From Telopea speciosissima (Eukaryota; Streptophyta; Magnoliopsida; Proteales; Proteaceae): a stretch of DNA of 64,000 nt. Below are positions 11,493-24,600 of the stretch, one piece after another. Below the pieces are notes generated by a model. That model was not told the origin of the DNA and ran no database searches. It worked only from the letters and a program-made list of their open reading frames with translations. Both the position numbers and the translations under genes were made by a program. The stretch lies in assembly GCF_018873765.1 (NCBI RefSeq), contig NC_057920.1, positions 9,561,307 to 9,625,306 of the forward strand, in the 5' to 3' direction. Position 1 is the stretch's first letter. The number at the start of each line of letters is the position of its first letter.

Positions 11493-11505
11493 ATACAAGT
11501 GGGAC

Positions 11506-11602
11506 CCCAAGGGAGTAGCTCAGTTAGCAAAGACCAACACCTCATAATTAAGAGGTCATGAGTTCAAATCTCTTTGGGGCCTACCTAACAAAAAATATAT
11601 AT
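11506..11602 (+). mobile_element. tRNA-derived short SINE with 13-bp target duplications
   Basis: A 97-bp insertion flanked by ATACAAGTGGGAC at 11493-11505 and 11603-11615. It starts CCCAAGGGAGTAGCTCAGTTAGC, where TAGCTCAGTTAGC resembles a Pol III A box. It then carries GAGTTCAAATCTC, a B-box-like block, and ends in an AT-rich tail. The size, promoter boxes, tail and direct repeats fit a tRNA-derived SINE. The tRNA-like part does not fold into a convincing functional tRNA. Confidence 0.82.
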
Positions 11603-11759
11603 ATACAAGTGGGACAAGTATCAACATACGAGACTACACAGGGAGACAAGGGATGATAGAAGAAGGGAGAGTGATTGGGAAGGGTCAGGTTTAGTCAACC
11701 CCGAACAACCTTGTTTGTAGAGTCACTGGAGAAGAACTCAGTTCTCATCCCCAAAGGAC

Positions 11760-12620
11760 CTGCAGCAGCCTAGATTCATTTAGACCAATTGCAAGATAAA
11801 GAAGAGGCCACAGAGACTCAACACCTGTTCCACAAATGACACAGGTGGTGTGATGGGTTTTAAACCTCTCAACTTTAGAAAGAGAGCAAATCCAACAATC
11901 ATCCAAACCTGTAAAAGAAACTCTAGTAACACATGATTAACAATCTCATGAAGAATGAAACAACTTAGTGAGGGATGATTCCAACTACCATCAGCTAAGA
12001 AATCCTTAACAAGATAGTCAAGCGCATCAATTCTTGTATCATAAGGTATCACATGATCAGGGACGGATGGGATCCAAGGATCTCACCAGAAAAAAGAGGC
12101 AACACTATTCCCAATAGAATGAATCACCATCTTCTTAAGAGAGGGTAAGACATGGGCTAAGCTATTCTAGGTTCTTGACCCTCTCTTAGCCAAAACCTTG
12201 GGATGGAAAATGGATTTGTTTGCAAATACTTGGCCTTTAAGACTTGGGCCACATAATGTCGAGGTTTCAGTGATAAGTTTCCATCCTAATTTTAGAAGTA
12301 AGGCCTGATCATGATGAGAGACCTTACGAAATCCCAGATCACTAGCAAAACAAGGTCTACAAATAGAATCCCAAGAAATCAAATGAAGCTTTTTATTTTT
12401 TCCCGAATCCCTATTCCAAAATCTAAGACAAATAGAATCCAAACTTCGACAAATTTTAGCAGACAAGGTAAACCAAGAAATCAAATAAGCAGGCATACAA
12501 GAAAGAACAAACCGAATCATCACTTTTCGGCCAACAAAAGAAAGAAAATTCGATTTCCTAGAAGACAAACGAACTTGCACTCTTTTGATAATAGGAGCAA
12601 AATCCTTAATTACACTTGCT
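11760..12620 (-). pseudogene. L1-type LINE, C-terminal part of the reverse transcriptase ORF, decayed
   Basis: The minus-strand frame at 12580-12167 (137 codons) reads SFVGRKVMIRFVLSCMPAYL and later FWNRDSGKNKKLHLISWDSI and LLLKLGWKLITE. These match the conserved segment after the catalytic core of plant L1 ORF2 proteins. Reading continues after stops and frameshifts down to about 11770. The upstream endonuclease and catalytic core are absent, so the copy is dead. It lies between the HD-Zip and LPEAT1 genes. Confidence 0.8.
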
Positions 12621-13338
12621 CTTCTTCTTCACTACCTTTACAGATGTTTCTTTGTTTCATGTTCCTCTTGTTGGAACACATGTCTACATGTCCACCAAGG
12701 GTTTAGCCATATGTCATTTTGTCAGTAGGATAATATTTTACTATTTTTGTCACAACTTGTTTGCAATTCCTTCATGATCCAAGACATTGTCTAATAAAAC
12801 TTGGGACCAAGTTTCTTCTCCCCCCACGGTAATGTTAGGACTTTGGTAGAACTCATCGTTAAAAGCTAGTCAATTAAAAAGGTATACTAGTCCTTATAAG
12901 TCTTAATATCAGACTACTCACATCAGATCTAAGATCAATTGCTTTCGCATGAAACCCTAAAAGGTGAAAGAAAATTCCCTTCACCATGGCCATTGATATT
13001 GTTAGATTTGACATGGGAAGTGATAGTTTTGATCTTTTACAATAGAGGATGAGAGGTAATAAGGATACAGCAATCCAATCACATGGTCACATCACCAACA
13101 ATGAATTTTCCTTCTATACCAGTGAAGGAAAGATTAATCCTCAAAATTTTCTTTATTATTGTTTTTTTCTCTTATACACAGTTGTGTATCATGAATGGTT
13201 AATATTTCATTTGCTCGATAGGTGCCAAAGAAGTAGATATTCCTATCGAATGAGTGAAATGTTTGACGGCTCATAATACACGACCATGTATGAAACTTGT
13301 CAGCAACAAATAATCCAAATAAAGAGAGATAGAATGAA
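12621..13338. other. Intergenic, no gene seen
   Basis: Small ORFs on both strands without recognisable domains. AT-rich, probably old transposon remains. Confidence 0.4.
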
Positions 13339-13510
13339 GGGTGGGCCATGGTGCAATAGTAAAATTTGTTCAATTGTGATCAAGTGGTCACGGATTCGAA
13401 TCTGAAAACAGCATCTTTGAGAAAGCACGGGAAGAGACTGTGTACATTATGACCCTCCCCAGACCCCGCAGTGGTAGAAGCCTCGTGCACTCAACTGATT
13501 ACGTCCCTTA
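13339..13510 (+). mobile_element. Au-type SINE, plus orientation
   Basis: Begins GGGTGGGCCATGGTGCAAT and has the Pol III B-box-like GGATTCGAATC at about 13390. The conserved Au body follows: CATTATGACCCTCCCCAGAC and CCCCGCAGTGGTAGAAGCC, then the end CTCGTGCACTCAACTG. Au SINEs are widespread in angiosperms. The copy is diverged and lacks a clear T tail. Confidence 0.85.
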
Positions 13511-14111
13511 AGGAAAGATAAGTATGGGCTACAAAACCTTACAACCCCTTCACCAATTTTAAGTCAAATCTTTAATAACACGCCAAGTCCATTAGCTGAA
13601 CAATGATGATAGCACGACAAAGTGACGATAAATAAGTAACATTGGTGACGTTACAGTCTTTGAATACCTCATAACTAAAGCATAAAGCATTGCATGTCAT
13701 GGATATGATATAATACTATTAGCATAGAAAATTAAGTTTACCAATGCCTCAGGCCCTCAGGTCAGATCAGAAATCATGTTTAAGCATTCATGGAAAGTTT
13801 AGGGTCCAGTCTGGGTAACTTGATGGGTACACGTCCACCTTAAGTAAAGTTTTTTTTTTTTTTTTTTTTAATGTTAAAGCCTAAAAGTTGCATTTCACTG
13901 AGTTATTCTTTTAAAGTAAATAAAAGTAAAGTAAGCTTTATAGCACCGGAGGAATTGCTCTATTACCTATCAAAAAAGAAAAAACCAGTGACTAAGGGGT
14001 TGAGGAAATGAACAAAGGGCATCAACTAGACCACCAGACACGTTGGGAAAATACCAAATGGTTCAGATTTAAATCTTAAAGGACCTCACTAAAGTAAACC
14101 TCTTTGGGTTT

Positions 14112-14365
14112 AATCATAGTTCAAAACTATAGATAAAAAAACAAAAAATCTTCTCAAGTGCCTTGCAGTTCGGCCTTGAGAGCTTGGCACGTGGAAGATG
14201 AGAGATCCAATAGTGCCAATCTTAAGAAGAGAAAAAAAAACTAGGTCGATCGAGATCGCACCGTTGGATGAAACATATTCCACATGTCGAGCTCTCAAGC
14301 ACAAACTGCAAGACACCACAAGATGAAGGAATTGCAGAGGAGTTTAATCCCGAAACTATGCCATA
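14112..14365. mobile_element. MITE family A, copy 2
   Basis: The left arm GCCTTGCAGTTCGGCCTTGA at 14160 pairs with the right arm near 14290-14330 (CTCTCAAGCACAAACTGCAA). The pairing extends over roughly 58 bp with mismatches and ends in a GGAGTTTAATCCCG tail. It matches copies at 7650-7908 and 49325-49545. Confidence 0.7.
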
Positions 14366-15695
14366 CTTTTAGCTGGGAGCATCAGTTGATGCTTCCTGGT
14401 TCAAACAAGCGGGAGCAAAACCATTGAATCAGATGATTCTTTGGTTTTTCCAGGGTTTAGGCAAATTCTGAACGATTTCCAGCCAATTCCAACTGGGTCA
14501 GAATCAGAATCAACAGAAAGAGGAAAGAACCATTTCCCAATCATTTCTAAATCTGAAATCTCAGCTTTAGTAGCAAAAGAAGCCTTATGAAGCACTGCGA
14601 ACACTTTAACCCAATTGTAGCAATGTTAAACCTCAGCCACAAGCTAATCAACTTAGAAAGAAGGGGAGAAAATTCTGTGAATCATTGAATTTCCACTTTG
14701 TTAACAGAACTAGACATCTCACATTTTTAGTCTGATCCATGGTATTCCCTATTCTCCCTAACATAACAGCTCTATAACAGCCACAGAAAAATGACACTAA
14801 CAAAAAACATAAAGCAAATTCCTCGCCCAGCTCCCAGAGAGTATAATGTAACAAAAACAAAATAGAGGAAAATTGGATCATGGAACCAACTGCTTCAATA
14901 ACATAACAAACATCAGCACCCCCACACGTGCTGCTTTTGTGGCAATGGTAATGCCTAGTCACGCTGCGGAAGTTCTAAAACATTCTACGGAAGCCAGTGC
15001 AGGCAAGGTCGTAGATGAGAAGGGTGACGGAATGGACAGTCTAGGGAAAGAACACTAATAAAACACAGGACAATCGAAACCATGAGTTGTCGAAAATATA
15101 GGTACAACCAGATGCTAGAAAGACCCCAAAACTCTACAAACATTTCTCCAAGGTCTAGGCATCTACAGTTTCACAAAGGTAGGACAGCAATAATAGCTCA
15201 GTGGAAAAAATAATTAATTTTCCTTTTCTTTCCTGTAACATACAGAATTTACAGATCGCGAATCCGAATTAGCTTTGGCAAAACAAACCTGCAGCAAGAC
15301 CAAAGAGATGTTTCAGTTTAACAAATGCAGATTTTCTCTCACACGGTTGTAGGGCATTTAACAATCTATGATGGAGAAACACATTGAGGACTAAGTACTA
15401 TTTTCCCCATTTGTACGGTGGAACAAACCAGGATGAAGCATTGGGGAGTAGATTCATAGACACAAGGAAAACATAAAGAACACTTCATAAATAAAGGACC
15501 AGGAGCCAAATTCAAACTTTCAGAAAGGATTTTACTTATGAAATTTGAAAATTACACCACAATAATAGAACACTGATGTTTGACTAAATGGGTGTAGAGA
15601 AAACCACCCCTTGCTGTGCAACCATGGGAAAATACACAAAGGAACCAAGAAACCCAGCTGTGAATAGGAATGATTTGCGAGGCCAACTATTTTTT
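14366..15695. other. 3' flank of LPEAT1, no gene recognised
   Basis: The part next to 15695 should be the 3' UTR of the minus-strand LPEAT1 gene. A plus-strand ORF at 14873-15058 has fairly even composition but no recognised domain and I do not call it a gene. Confidence 0.4.
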
Positions 15696-18600
15696 TCAAT
15701 CGTCTTTTTGATGTAAAACGCTAGGTTGGCTATTATTACCATTGAGCGCAGCATGATAGATTCGCTTCTCAGCCAATCCAATATCTGACATTACTAAATT
15801 ACCCTGCAGGTCAACGAGAACAAAAAATAAACTTGACTTCAGTGTAAATCAAATCAGATTGGAAGCTCACGCTAGTATTTTAAACAATATATTATGGTCT
15901 ACTCCACTACTAGCAGAGATGGCCCACTTCACATATCATTGAATGGGTATGCAGACCAGCTTACTGGCCTATAATATCTCCCTAGGCAAGCCACCCCCTG
16001 AAGAAGTGGGTAGCGAACGATTGGACTACTAAAACAAACCCAACTAACTCATAAGAAACTTATTTTCCAAACATCATCTATCTATCCACCAATCTTTGGA
16101 TTACCAAACTGTCAAGCCATTCTCCTTCAGGAGGTGGTTTGGTTTGAGCAGTCTTGATCAATACATAGGTGGCCCAAATTTTACAGTTAGCTTGATGACA
16201 CCAAATTTTCATGTATTAGAAATAAATAAGAACACACAAAGCTAAACCCCGCCGCATGGATCAACTCAAAGGTGTGTCATGTAAGGTCCACACGGAAAGG
16301 AACCCCTGTGGCATCCAATGTCATATAAAGGTCATCCATGGTACAACATTGGCACATTTTGAATTTATGATAGGGAAATGGCAATCTCAATTTCTCAGGT
16401 TGATCAAGGTCTCAAGGAGTGAAACGGATTTATAGATTAAATAGTAAGTTGCCATACATGGGAAGCAAAACCTCCAATGTGTTGCAAGACAAGTAATAGA
16501 TTCAATCCAAGGCAGGCAATAGATCAACAATGCCTTGTACGGTTAATGAGACATACGCCTATCTGTTTAGCTCGGGAAATACACCTACAACCATGAAACT
16601 TTGGGAGAAGGTTATTGAAGCCCGGTTGAGAAGAGAGACTCTTATCTTGATGAACCAGTTTGGCTTTATGCCAGGTAGATCCACAACTGAAGCTATCTAC
16701 TTATTGAGGAGGCTTATGGAAAGATATAGAGATAGCAAGAAGGATCTCCATGTGGTCTTCATCAACCTGGAAAAAGCCTATGACCGAGTCCCTAGAGATC
16801 TAATCCAACATGTTCTAGTGAAGAGGTGTCAGGTAAATATGTGGATGTCATTAAAGATATGTATGAGGGCGTGGTGAATAGAGTGAGATCTGTGGGAGGT
16901 CAGGGCAAGGAATTCCCAATTACGATTTGATTACATCAGGGCTCAGCCTTAAGCCCTTACCTTTTTCCACTTATCATGGATGATATAACTAAGAGCATTC
17001 AAGACGAGGTTCCATGGAGTATGCTCTTTGTTGATGATATTGTTTTGATGGATGAGACAAAAGAAGGGATTAACACTAAGTTAGAGCTCTGGAGCTCAAC
17101 TTTGGAAACAAGAGGATTTAAGATTAGTCGAACCAAAATAGAGTATATAATGTGTAATTTTAGTCACACCTTGATGGATACTAATATGGTGCGAATTGAG
17201 AAAAGAGAGATACTGCAAAGTGACTATTTTAGATATTTGGGATCAATAATAAATAAAGACGGTAACATAGAGGATGATGTTACACAGAGAATTAAAGTAG
17301 GTTGGATGATGTGGAGAGGTGCGTCCAGAGTGTTGTGTGACCGACGTATTCCTCTAAAACTTACAGGAAAGTTCTATAGGTCTGTTGTTCGCCTGGTCAT
17401 GATGTATGGGGTAGAATGTTGGGCAGTTAAGAAGTGTCATATTGACAAGTTTTGTGTAGCTGAGATGAGGATGTTACGTTGGATGTATGGAAAAACAAGG
17501 ATAAAGTGCGTAATGAACATATAAGAGCGGACTTGGGAGTTACCCCGATCAATGGCAAGCCCTGAGAGAATCGTTTAAGGTGGTATGGTCATATTCAACA
17601 GAGACCTAGGGACGCCCCAGTAAGGAGGAGTGATATGATTCCGATTGAAGGGGCTAAAAGAGCTAGGGGCAGACCTAAAATGGTCATAGGAGAAGTGGTG
17701 AGGAAGGACATGCATAGTCTAGGTTTGGTCCCAAGTATGGCCTCGGACAGAACCTATTGGAAGGCAAGGATCCATGTTGCTGACCCCATTTAGCTGAGAT
17801 TATCCTGATGCATTGGGTTGTGCCTTTTTCCTCCTATCTTTCATCTTTCTATTTGTTCCTCATTTTCCATTTGTCCTTTTTAGTATATCTTTGTTTTCTC
17901 TATTTTGTTTTGTTTGGATCCATGTAGCCGGCCCCATTAAGTTGGGATAAGGCTTAGTTTGTTGTTGATACACCTACAACCATGGATTTTGCAAGATAAA
18001 AACCAGAAATAAGACTTAACTGTGGCTACCAATATCATTAAACTCTCCTTATACCAAAGAAAGATGTAGTGGAACACCTATTTATCTCTAACAAATGCAT
18101 CAGCTAAGATGCTAGTTGTCTTGACTTTCAAGCACAAGAACCGGTGTAGTTATCTTGCATCACTGAAAACATTAAGGAATGATCTAGATTTCAGACAGTA
18201 AGTTGAAATCATTAAAAAAAAAAAAAAAAAAGACAACATGAGACCTGCATCCAACTAATAGTTGAGAAAGAGTCATATACCTCACAAGCCATTAACTTTC
18301 GGACATTATTAGCATAAAGTATTGGATCCTCCTTTTCTTGCTCTGAGGGGTAGTAAACAGGTAACTTTGTCACCTCAATGTGATTTACAAATTGACAGAG
18401 AAGCAAAATCACATGGCGTAACTGCAAATGAACATCAAAAGAATTTTGGTATAGAACTCAAATTCAATTCATTTAATAAACGCATGCAGTAATAGCAGTA
18501 AAAAAATAATTCCTTGGGATATTATTCAGATAATCAAAGAGTGAATTGCCTAAATATTTGAGGCAACCCTCCTGAATAATAAAAAAAATGCAACTCTAGT

Positions 18601-21600
18601 CTACCCAAATGGCTGGCCGAGATTGTTTATGGCAGCACTATACCCTAGGAACACCACAGTAGTGTCACTCAATTTAAAACTGGAATGCAGACCAAACCAT
18701 CTAGGTGGTCAATTAGATTATACCTGGTTAAACCCAGTTCTGACCAGTCATATACCAGTTTGTAAAAACATTTACAAATATTAAAAACAAACTAGGAAAC
18801 TAGTCAATCCACAAACAAGAAAACCAAAAAAAAAAAAAAAAAAAAGAATCAGCTTGGCGTGGTTTTGATATTCATCCAGTTTTGGGGAATCTTTTCTCTT
18901 GCAAGGCTCCTCAGTCTGATCTTGTTTGATAAAACCATGGAGTAGCTTCATCAATTCAGAATGGACATGGTTATTATTCTGCCAACATACAGTTTTCTTC
19001 CCTTGCTTTTTGTCACTTGATACAGAACAAATAATGAACAAACCAGAGAATGAAGATGGAAGAACAAGAGAGAGCGAGAAGAAGACGATGGAGAGGGAGA
19101 GAAACTGAACCAGAGATAGATTCAGTAGTTGAATTCTATCATTGCTCAGATAGCTTTATTTGTAGATGAGTTACAATATGAGTTACAATAGAATAAGGAA
19201 TAAGGAAACCCAAAGTAAATAGGAAACAATAAATTACTAACTATAACTCTTACTAATCACTAACTCTCTCACGACAGCAACTAACTACCATGAGTAATAC
19301 AACCCAGTCTATCGCCAATAGGTCTAATAGGGGTCCACGACTCCTCTAGACCACAATCTTAACACTCCCCCTCAAGTTCGTACAAACCTCTCATGCCTAG
19401 CTTGAAACAACACTTCCAGAAGGCAGGACCAAACAGCGACTTGGTAAACAGACCAGCCAACTGGTTGGCAGATGAAACAAATGGAGTAACAATCAGCTTC
19501 TTCATATAGCAATTTGCACAAATTGGTAGTCAACCTCAATATGTTTAGTTTTTTCGTGAAACACTGGATTCCTGGCAATATAGATTGCAACTTGATTATC
19601 ACAAAATATCGTCATTGGTTGAATAATTGGAAAACCCATCTCTTGAAGGAGTGATTTTAACCACACCAACTCAGTTGTAGTATGAGCCATAGCTCTATAC
19701 TCAACCTCAACATTGGATCTAGCCACAGTTGTTTGCTTCTTACTGCGCCATGAGACAAAATTGACTCCAATAAAAGTGCAATAACCTCTAGTAGACCTAT
19801 CACCATCAGCATCTAAAAACCCCACCAGATCAACATTCTGAAATGGTCAATAAATGAGCCCTTTGTCTGGAGCCCCTTTTAGAGACCTTAGAATATGACA
19901 AGCCACCTCCCAATGAACTTTTTCTTTGGCGATTGCATAATTTGGCTAATAACACCCACAACAAAGGAAATGTCAGGACGAGTAATAGTCAAATACATAA
20001 GCTTCCCAACTAGTCTCCTGTATCGATGCGAATCATCAAACACTTCACCATCATTAGTGCCAAAATTCTGATGAGGATCCATAGGAGTATCTACTATGGA
20101 ATTTAATAGTGGTGATTTGAACATTAACCACTATTAACAACAATTGAAATACCTTCAGTCAGATCCTCCCTCTGCTGATTCTAAGGATCCGTTTGAGATA
20201 AAGGCCTATGAGGAATGGATGTGGGAGAATGTCCGCATATGGTTATGGAACAGTATGGATCAATCAATTGTGACCAATGTCATGTTTCACCCCACAACTA
20301 AAGGAGTGTGGGATGACTTGAAGAGAGCCTTCTCCCATGAGAAGAATATTTCACATGTATATGCTTTATACGACAAACTGTTCACTTTTAAGCAGGGCGA
20401 TAGGTCACTGAATGAGTACATTTAACTCTTTTATGGGGATACGAGAGGGAGATAAATATTCATCAGCCTCTCACTACCAACCTGGAACAGTTACAACTTA
20501 CAACTTCATCCAGAAGAGTTCTAAGAGGCAAAGTTTATGGCAGGATTTAATCTAGATTAGTAGTCAGTTAAGAGTCAGCTACTTGCCAACGAAAAGGTAC
20601 CCTGTCTAAATTTGTCCTTTGCACATCTTCAGCGCATTACTACTACTTCGCGGGCAGACATCACTCCCTCTCCTAAAGAGAGCACTGTTTTTGTTGCTGG
20701 CTGTGGCTGAGGATCTAACCTCTCTGGGAGGGAGCGTGGTTCATGTGGTGGTTGCGGACATGGCAGCCAAGGTACAGGTGGCCAGCAGAGTGATCGACCC
20801 TTCAGATTGTGTACTTTTTGTGGCATGCTCAATCACACTATGGAAACATGTTGGGCTAAACATGGTCGACCACAGTGGATTCTACCTTCAGCTAATTCTG
20901 TTGTCCTCCGTGGGCCGTAGTTTGCAGGATTGGGGGTCGAAAATAGTTTCAACAATGATAGGGGTTGAAAATGGAGAAAAAGATGCCTAATTCGAGTAAA
21001 CGCTAAACGCCTTATCCAATATAGGGGGAGGGGGCTAGCAGATATATGTAATTTAACCAAATCGGTCTACGATCACTCCATCTCCATTTGCTGCTTGAAA
21101 GCCTACGTTTGCAGGATCAAAGTGTCTACTGCTACCCTAGCCCACACAAGTACATCAGCTTTCCTTATATCTACCTCTTTCACTCCGTGGATTATTGATT
21201 TTGGTGCATCTACTCATATGACTGGTAAGCCCAAGTTGTTTTCTTCCTTACCAAAGGTTTCTAACTCTTCTCTTGTTATACTCACTAATGGATCCTCTAC
21301 CAACGTGGCTGGTCATGGTACGGCTTCCCCTACTAAATCTATGACCTTATCTTCTGTTCTTCATGTTCCCCAGTTACGTTAAGTTTGCTATCTGTTAGTC
21401 AACAGACCAAATCTCTTAACTGCTCTATCACCTTTTTTCCTTCCCATTGTGTTTTTCAGGACCTTCAGACAAGGAGGACGATTGGTAGGGAGCCTGAGTA
21501 GGCCGGGCTCTACTATCTGCATGGCACTAGTCCCTCTACTGCTGATACTACTACTACTGGTGTTTCTCCTCTCCAATGGCACTTTCGTTTAAGACATTTA

Positions 21601-24600
21601 TCTCTATCCAAGCTTCAATACATGGTTCCTAGCTGCAAATCAGTTTCTTGTATGGAGTGTGAAGCCTGTGAACTTGAGAAACATCATAGGTCATCCTTTC
21701 CTACTCGTAGGGTTTCGAGAAGTCGGTCCTTATTTTCCTTAGTTCATTCGGATATCTAGGGTCTATATCGTGTTAAAAATAGATTAAGCTTTTCATACTT
21801 CGTTACTTTTGTGGACAACTACTCCATATTAACTTGGGTGTACTTGTTGAAGGATCATTCTGAGTTATTGTTTTGTTTTTAAAGATTTTTATAATGAAAT
21901 AAAGACCTAATTTGACGTTTCCATTACGTTTTTCATTATGATAATGCACTCGAGCATACTCAATGTAATATTCAGCCTTTTGTTCTGCCTCTGGTATGAT
22001 TCACCAAATTAGTTGTTAATATACCCCCACAACAAAATGGGATTGTTGAACGGAAAAATAGACAATTATTGGAGACCGATCAATCTCTAGTGATCCACAT
22101 GACTTTTCCCAAGCATTTTTGGTGTGAGGTTTTCACTACATTTCATTTGATTAATCGGATACCTTCTTTTGTTTTAGATTAGCATTCACATTTTTACATT
22201 GTGTTTCCCAAAACTTGAGTTTTTGGCTATGTTTATTTTGCTCATATTTTACGTACTTAGGTAGATAAGCTGTCTCCCAGGGATGTAAAGTGTATTTTTC
22301 TTGGATATTCTCGAACCCAAAAAGGATGTCAGTGTTATGACTCAACCACTCATATGCAATTTGTTAGTGTTGATGTTACCCTCTTTGAAAGCACTCCATA
22401 TTTTGTTCCTTCCCAGTTCTATCCCTCCTGATCCCCCTATGCCTGTGCTTGGCCGTTTGATGATGTTCTGTTGTAAGTGTATCAGTGGCGTAAGAGAACA
22501 GTGCCATCTATTACTGCTCCGCCCACCACTTTGTCTGCTCCTTCAACTGAAGCTCCATCTAACTTGTGGCTCTTTGTAAAGGTATCCGTTCTTGCACCCA
22601 AAAGTCCATGATTGCTTATCCGATTGAGAATTATGTTTCTATATCTCACTTCCCCCCTTTTTCACATAATCTTGCTTTGTCCATATCTACTAACTCTATT
22701 CCTCAAACTTATCAAGAAGCCTTATCTCATCCTGGGTGGAAAGTAGAAACGGAAACAGAAATGGATGCTTCACTCTCTCGACATACATGGACCCTGGTAG
22801 ATTTACCTCCTGGTAAGGATCTTATACGTTGTCGCTGGATATACACCATTAAGTATAATTTAGATGGTTCAGTTGAACAGCTTAAGGCTCGTTTGGTTGC
22901 GAAAGGCTTCACTTAGACGTATGGTGTGGACTACTTTGAAACCTTCTCACTTGTTGCTCTCTCAATTTGGTCCGTGTTCTTGTCTCCTTAGCTATGAATT
23001 TGGACTGGCCGCTCTATCAACTGGATATCAAGAATGCATTACTATATGGTGATTTACAGGAGGTATATATGGAGCAACCTCCCGGGTATGTTGCTCAGGG
23101 GGAGAATTACAGAGAGTATGTAAGCAACACAAAGCTATTTATGGGTCGAAACAGTCACCTAGGGCCTGGTTTGACAAATTCAGCTCAATTGTTACCAAGT
23201 GTGGGTTTTCATAATGCTGCTCTGATACCATGTCACTTAATACAGAACAAATAATCAACTAACCAGAGACTGAAGATGGAAAAACAAGAGAGAGAGGAGA
23301 TGATGGAGAGGGAGAGAAACTGAACAAGTGATAGATTCAGTAGTTGAATTCTGTCGCTACTCAGATACCTTTATTTATAGATGAGTTACAATAGAATAAG
23401 GAAACCCAAAGTAAATAGAAAATTATCAATTACTAACTATAGCTATTAATAACCACTGACTCTTTCACGATAGAAACCAACTACTGTGAGCAATACAAAC
23501 CAGTCTACCGCCAATAGAGGTCCAAGACTCCTATAGACCACAAGGCCACAAGGCAACACCTAGGCATCCAAGGCGGTCGCCTTTCTTGCATCAAACAAGG
23601 TGTGTTAGTCTTGGACCCAAGAAACGCCTTCGCCTTAACAATATGCTAGCTTGGCTGGACAAACAAAACCCAGTTTAGAAGCCTGGGCCAAGAAGAACTA
23701 TGCCTATAATTGGCCATCGGTTCCAATAGGAATACACTAGGAGTTTAGTAAAGTTTGGGGGTTAATATTATAATTCAAGCTAAGTTGAAGTTTTTAGTGA
23801 TCGACAAGCATTAAGTTTTTGAGTTAGAATAGGACTGTTGAGAGAGCTGGCGGTAGAAGTTCAAATTGAGTTTGAAATTATTGTTTCAAATTGTAATAGG
23901 GAGTCCAAGTTCAGTTTTTGTTTAGCAAATAGATGTGTGTAGATATATGTACCTACACCCCACCACACACACACATCTCAACCCACCCCCCAAAAAATAA
24001 ATTATGACTGCCAGTTGCACCGTGTTGGAGACCATCTATGCTGGTTTGGCTGCTACATCCCTCTCCCTGCTTTGGTTTCTTCTTAATCATACTCCATCTC
24101 AGGTCAGATCCTCCCTTTATTTCTCTACTCTGATTCTCATCTTCTTCCCTTGTATCTCCCTTGCTTCTAAGGCTGGGTGGATCCTCTGTTTTTCAGTCAA
24201 GTTTCATTTTTCTTATCTTCTTCATCCTAGTTATGTTTCTTTCAAGATTTGATACTAAAAGATTCTGTTATTGATATCTCTGGAATTCTAAGATCGATTT
24301 TTAGTTTTATAAATCTGAAGTTACAGAATTAAATCCATACTCTGTTTCTGCTTTTTCTCTATAACAGAACTGCCGCACCATTCAAGTTCCAAATGGAATA
24401 CTATTTTCATGATGTAGACTATTCAACAAGCCCGGGTGCCTGGGATCCTGAGTGACTCCTTTGACCAAGTTACAGTTTGGTTAATTTGGTTTTTAAAGAG
24501 TTACAGTTCAAATTATTAAATCCCTGTTCCCATCTCTCTTCCTTCTAATTTCTGAATCAGTAGACTGTTTGGTAAATACCACAATAACTGATTTTTCTTC

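Larger units (their letters stand above)
19011..23542 (-). mobile_element. Ty1/copia element with an inverted interior
   Basis: Two direct LTR copies (19011-19364 and 23231-23542) lie in minus orientation. The primer-binding site adjoins the right LTR and the polypurine tract adjoins the left LTR, so the element as a whole is minus-strand. The RNase H part at 19372-20115 is also minus. The gag, protease, integrase and first half of the reverse transcriptase (about 20130-23212) read on the plus strand. The order is therefore explained by an inversion of the gag-to-RT block, with loss of the middle of RT. Frames contain many stops; the element is dead. It sits in LPEAT1 intron 6. Confidence 0.85.

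Noticed and set aside
11506..11590. Functional tRNA gene
   Set aside because: A- and B-box-like blocks exist but the cloverleaf does not close well, and target duplications and a tail show a SINE insertion.
14873..15058. Plus-strand 61-aa ORF with even composition
   Set aside because: No recognised domain, no splice partners, and it lies in the 3' flank of LPEAT1 on the opposite strand.
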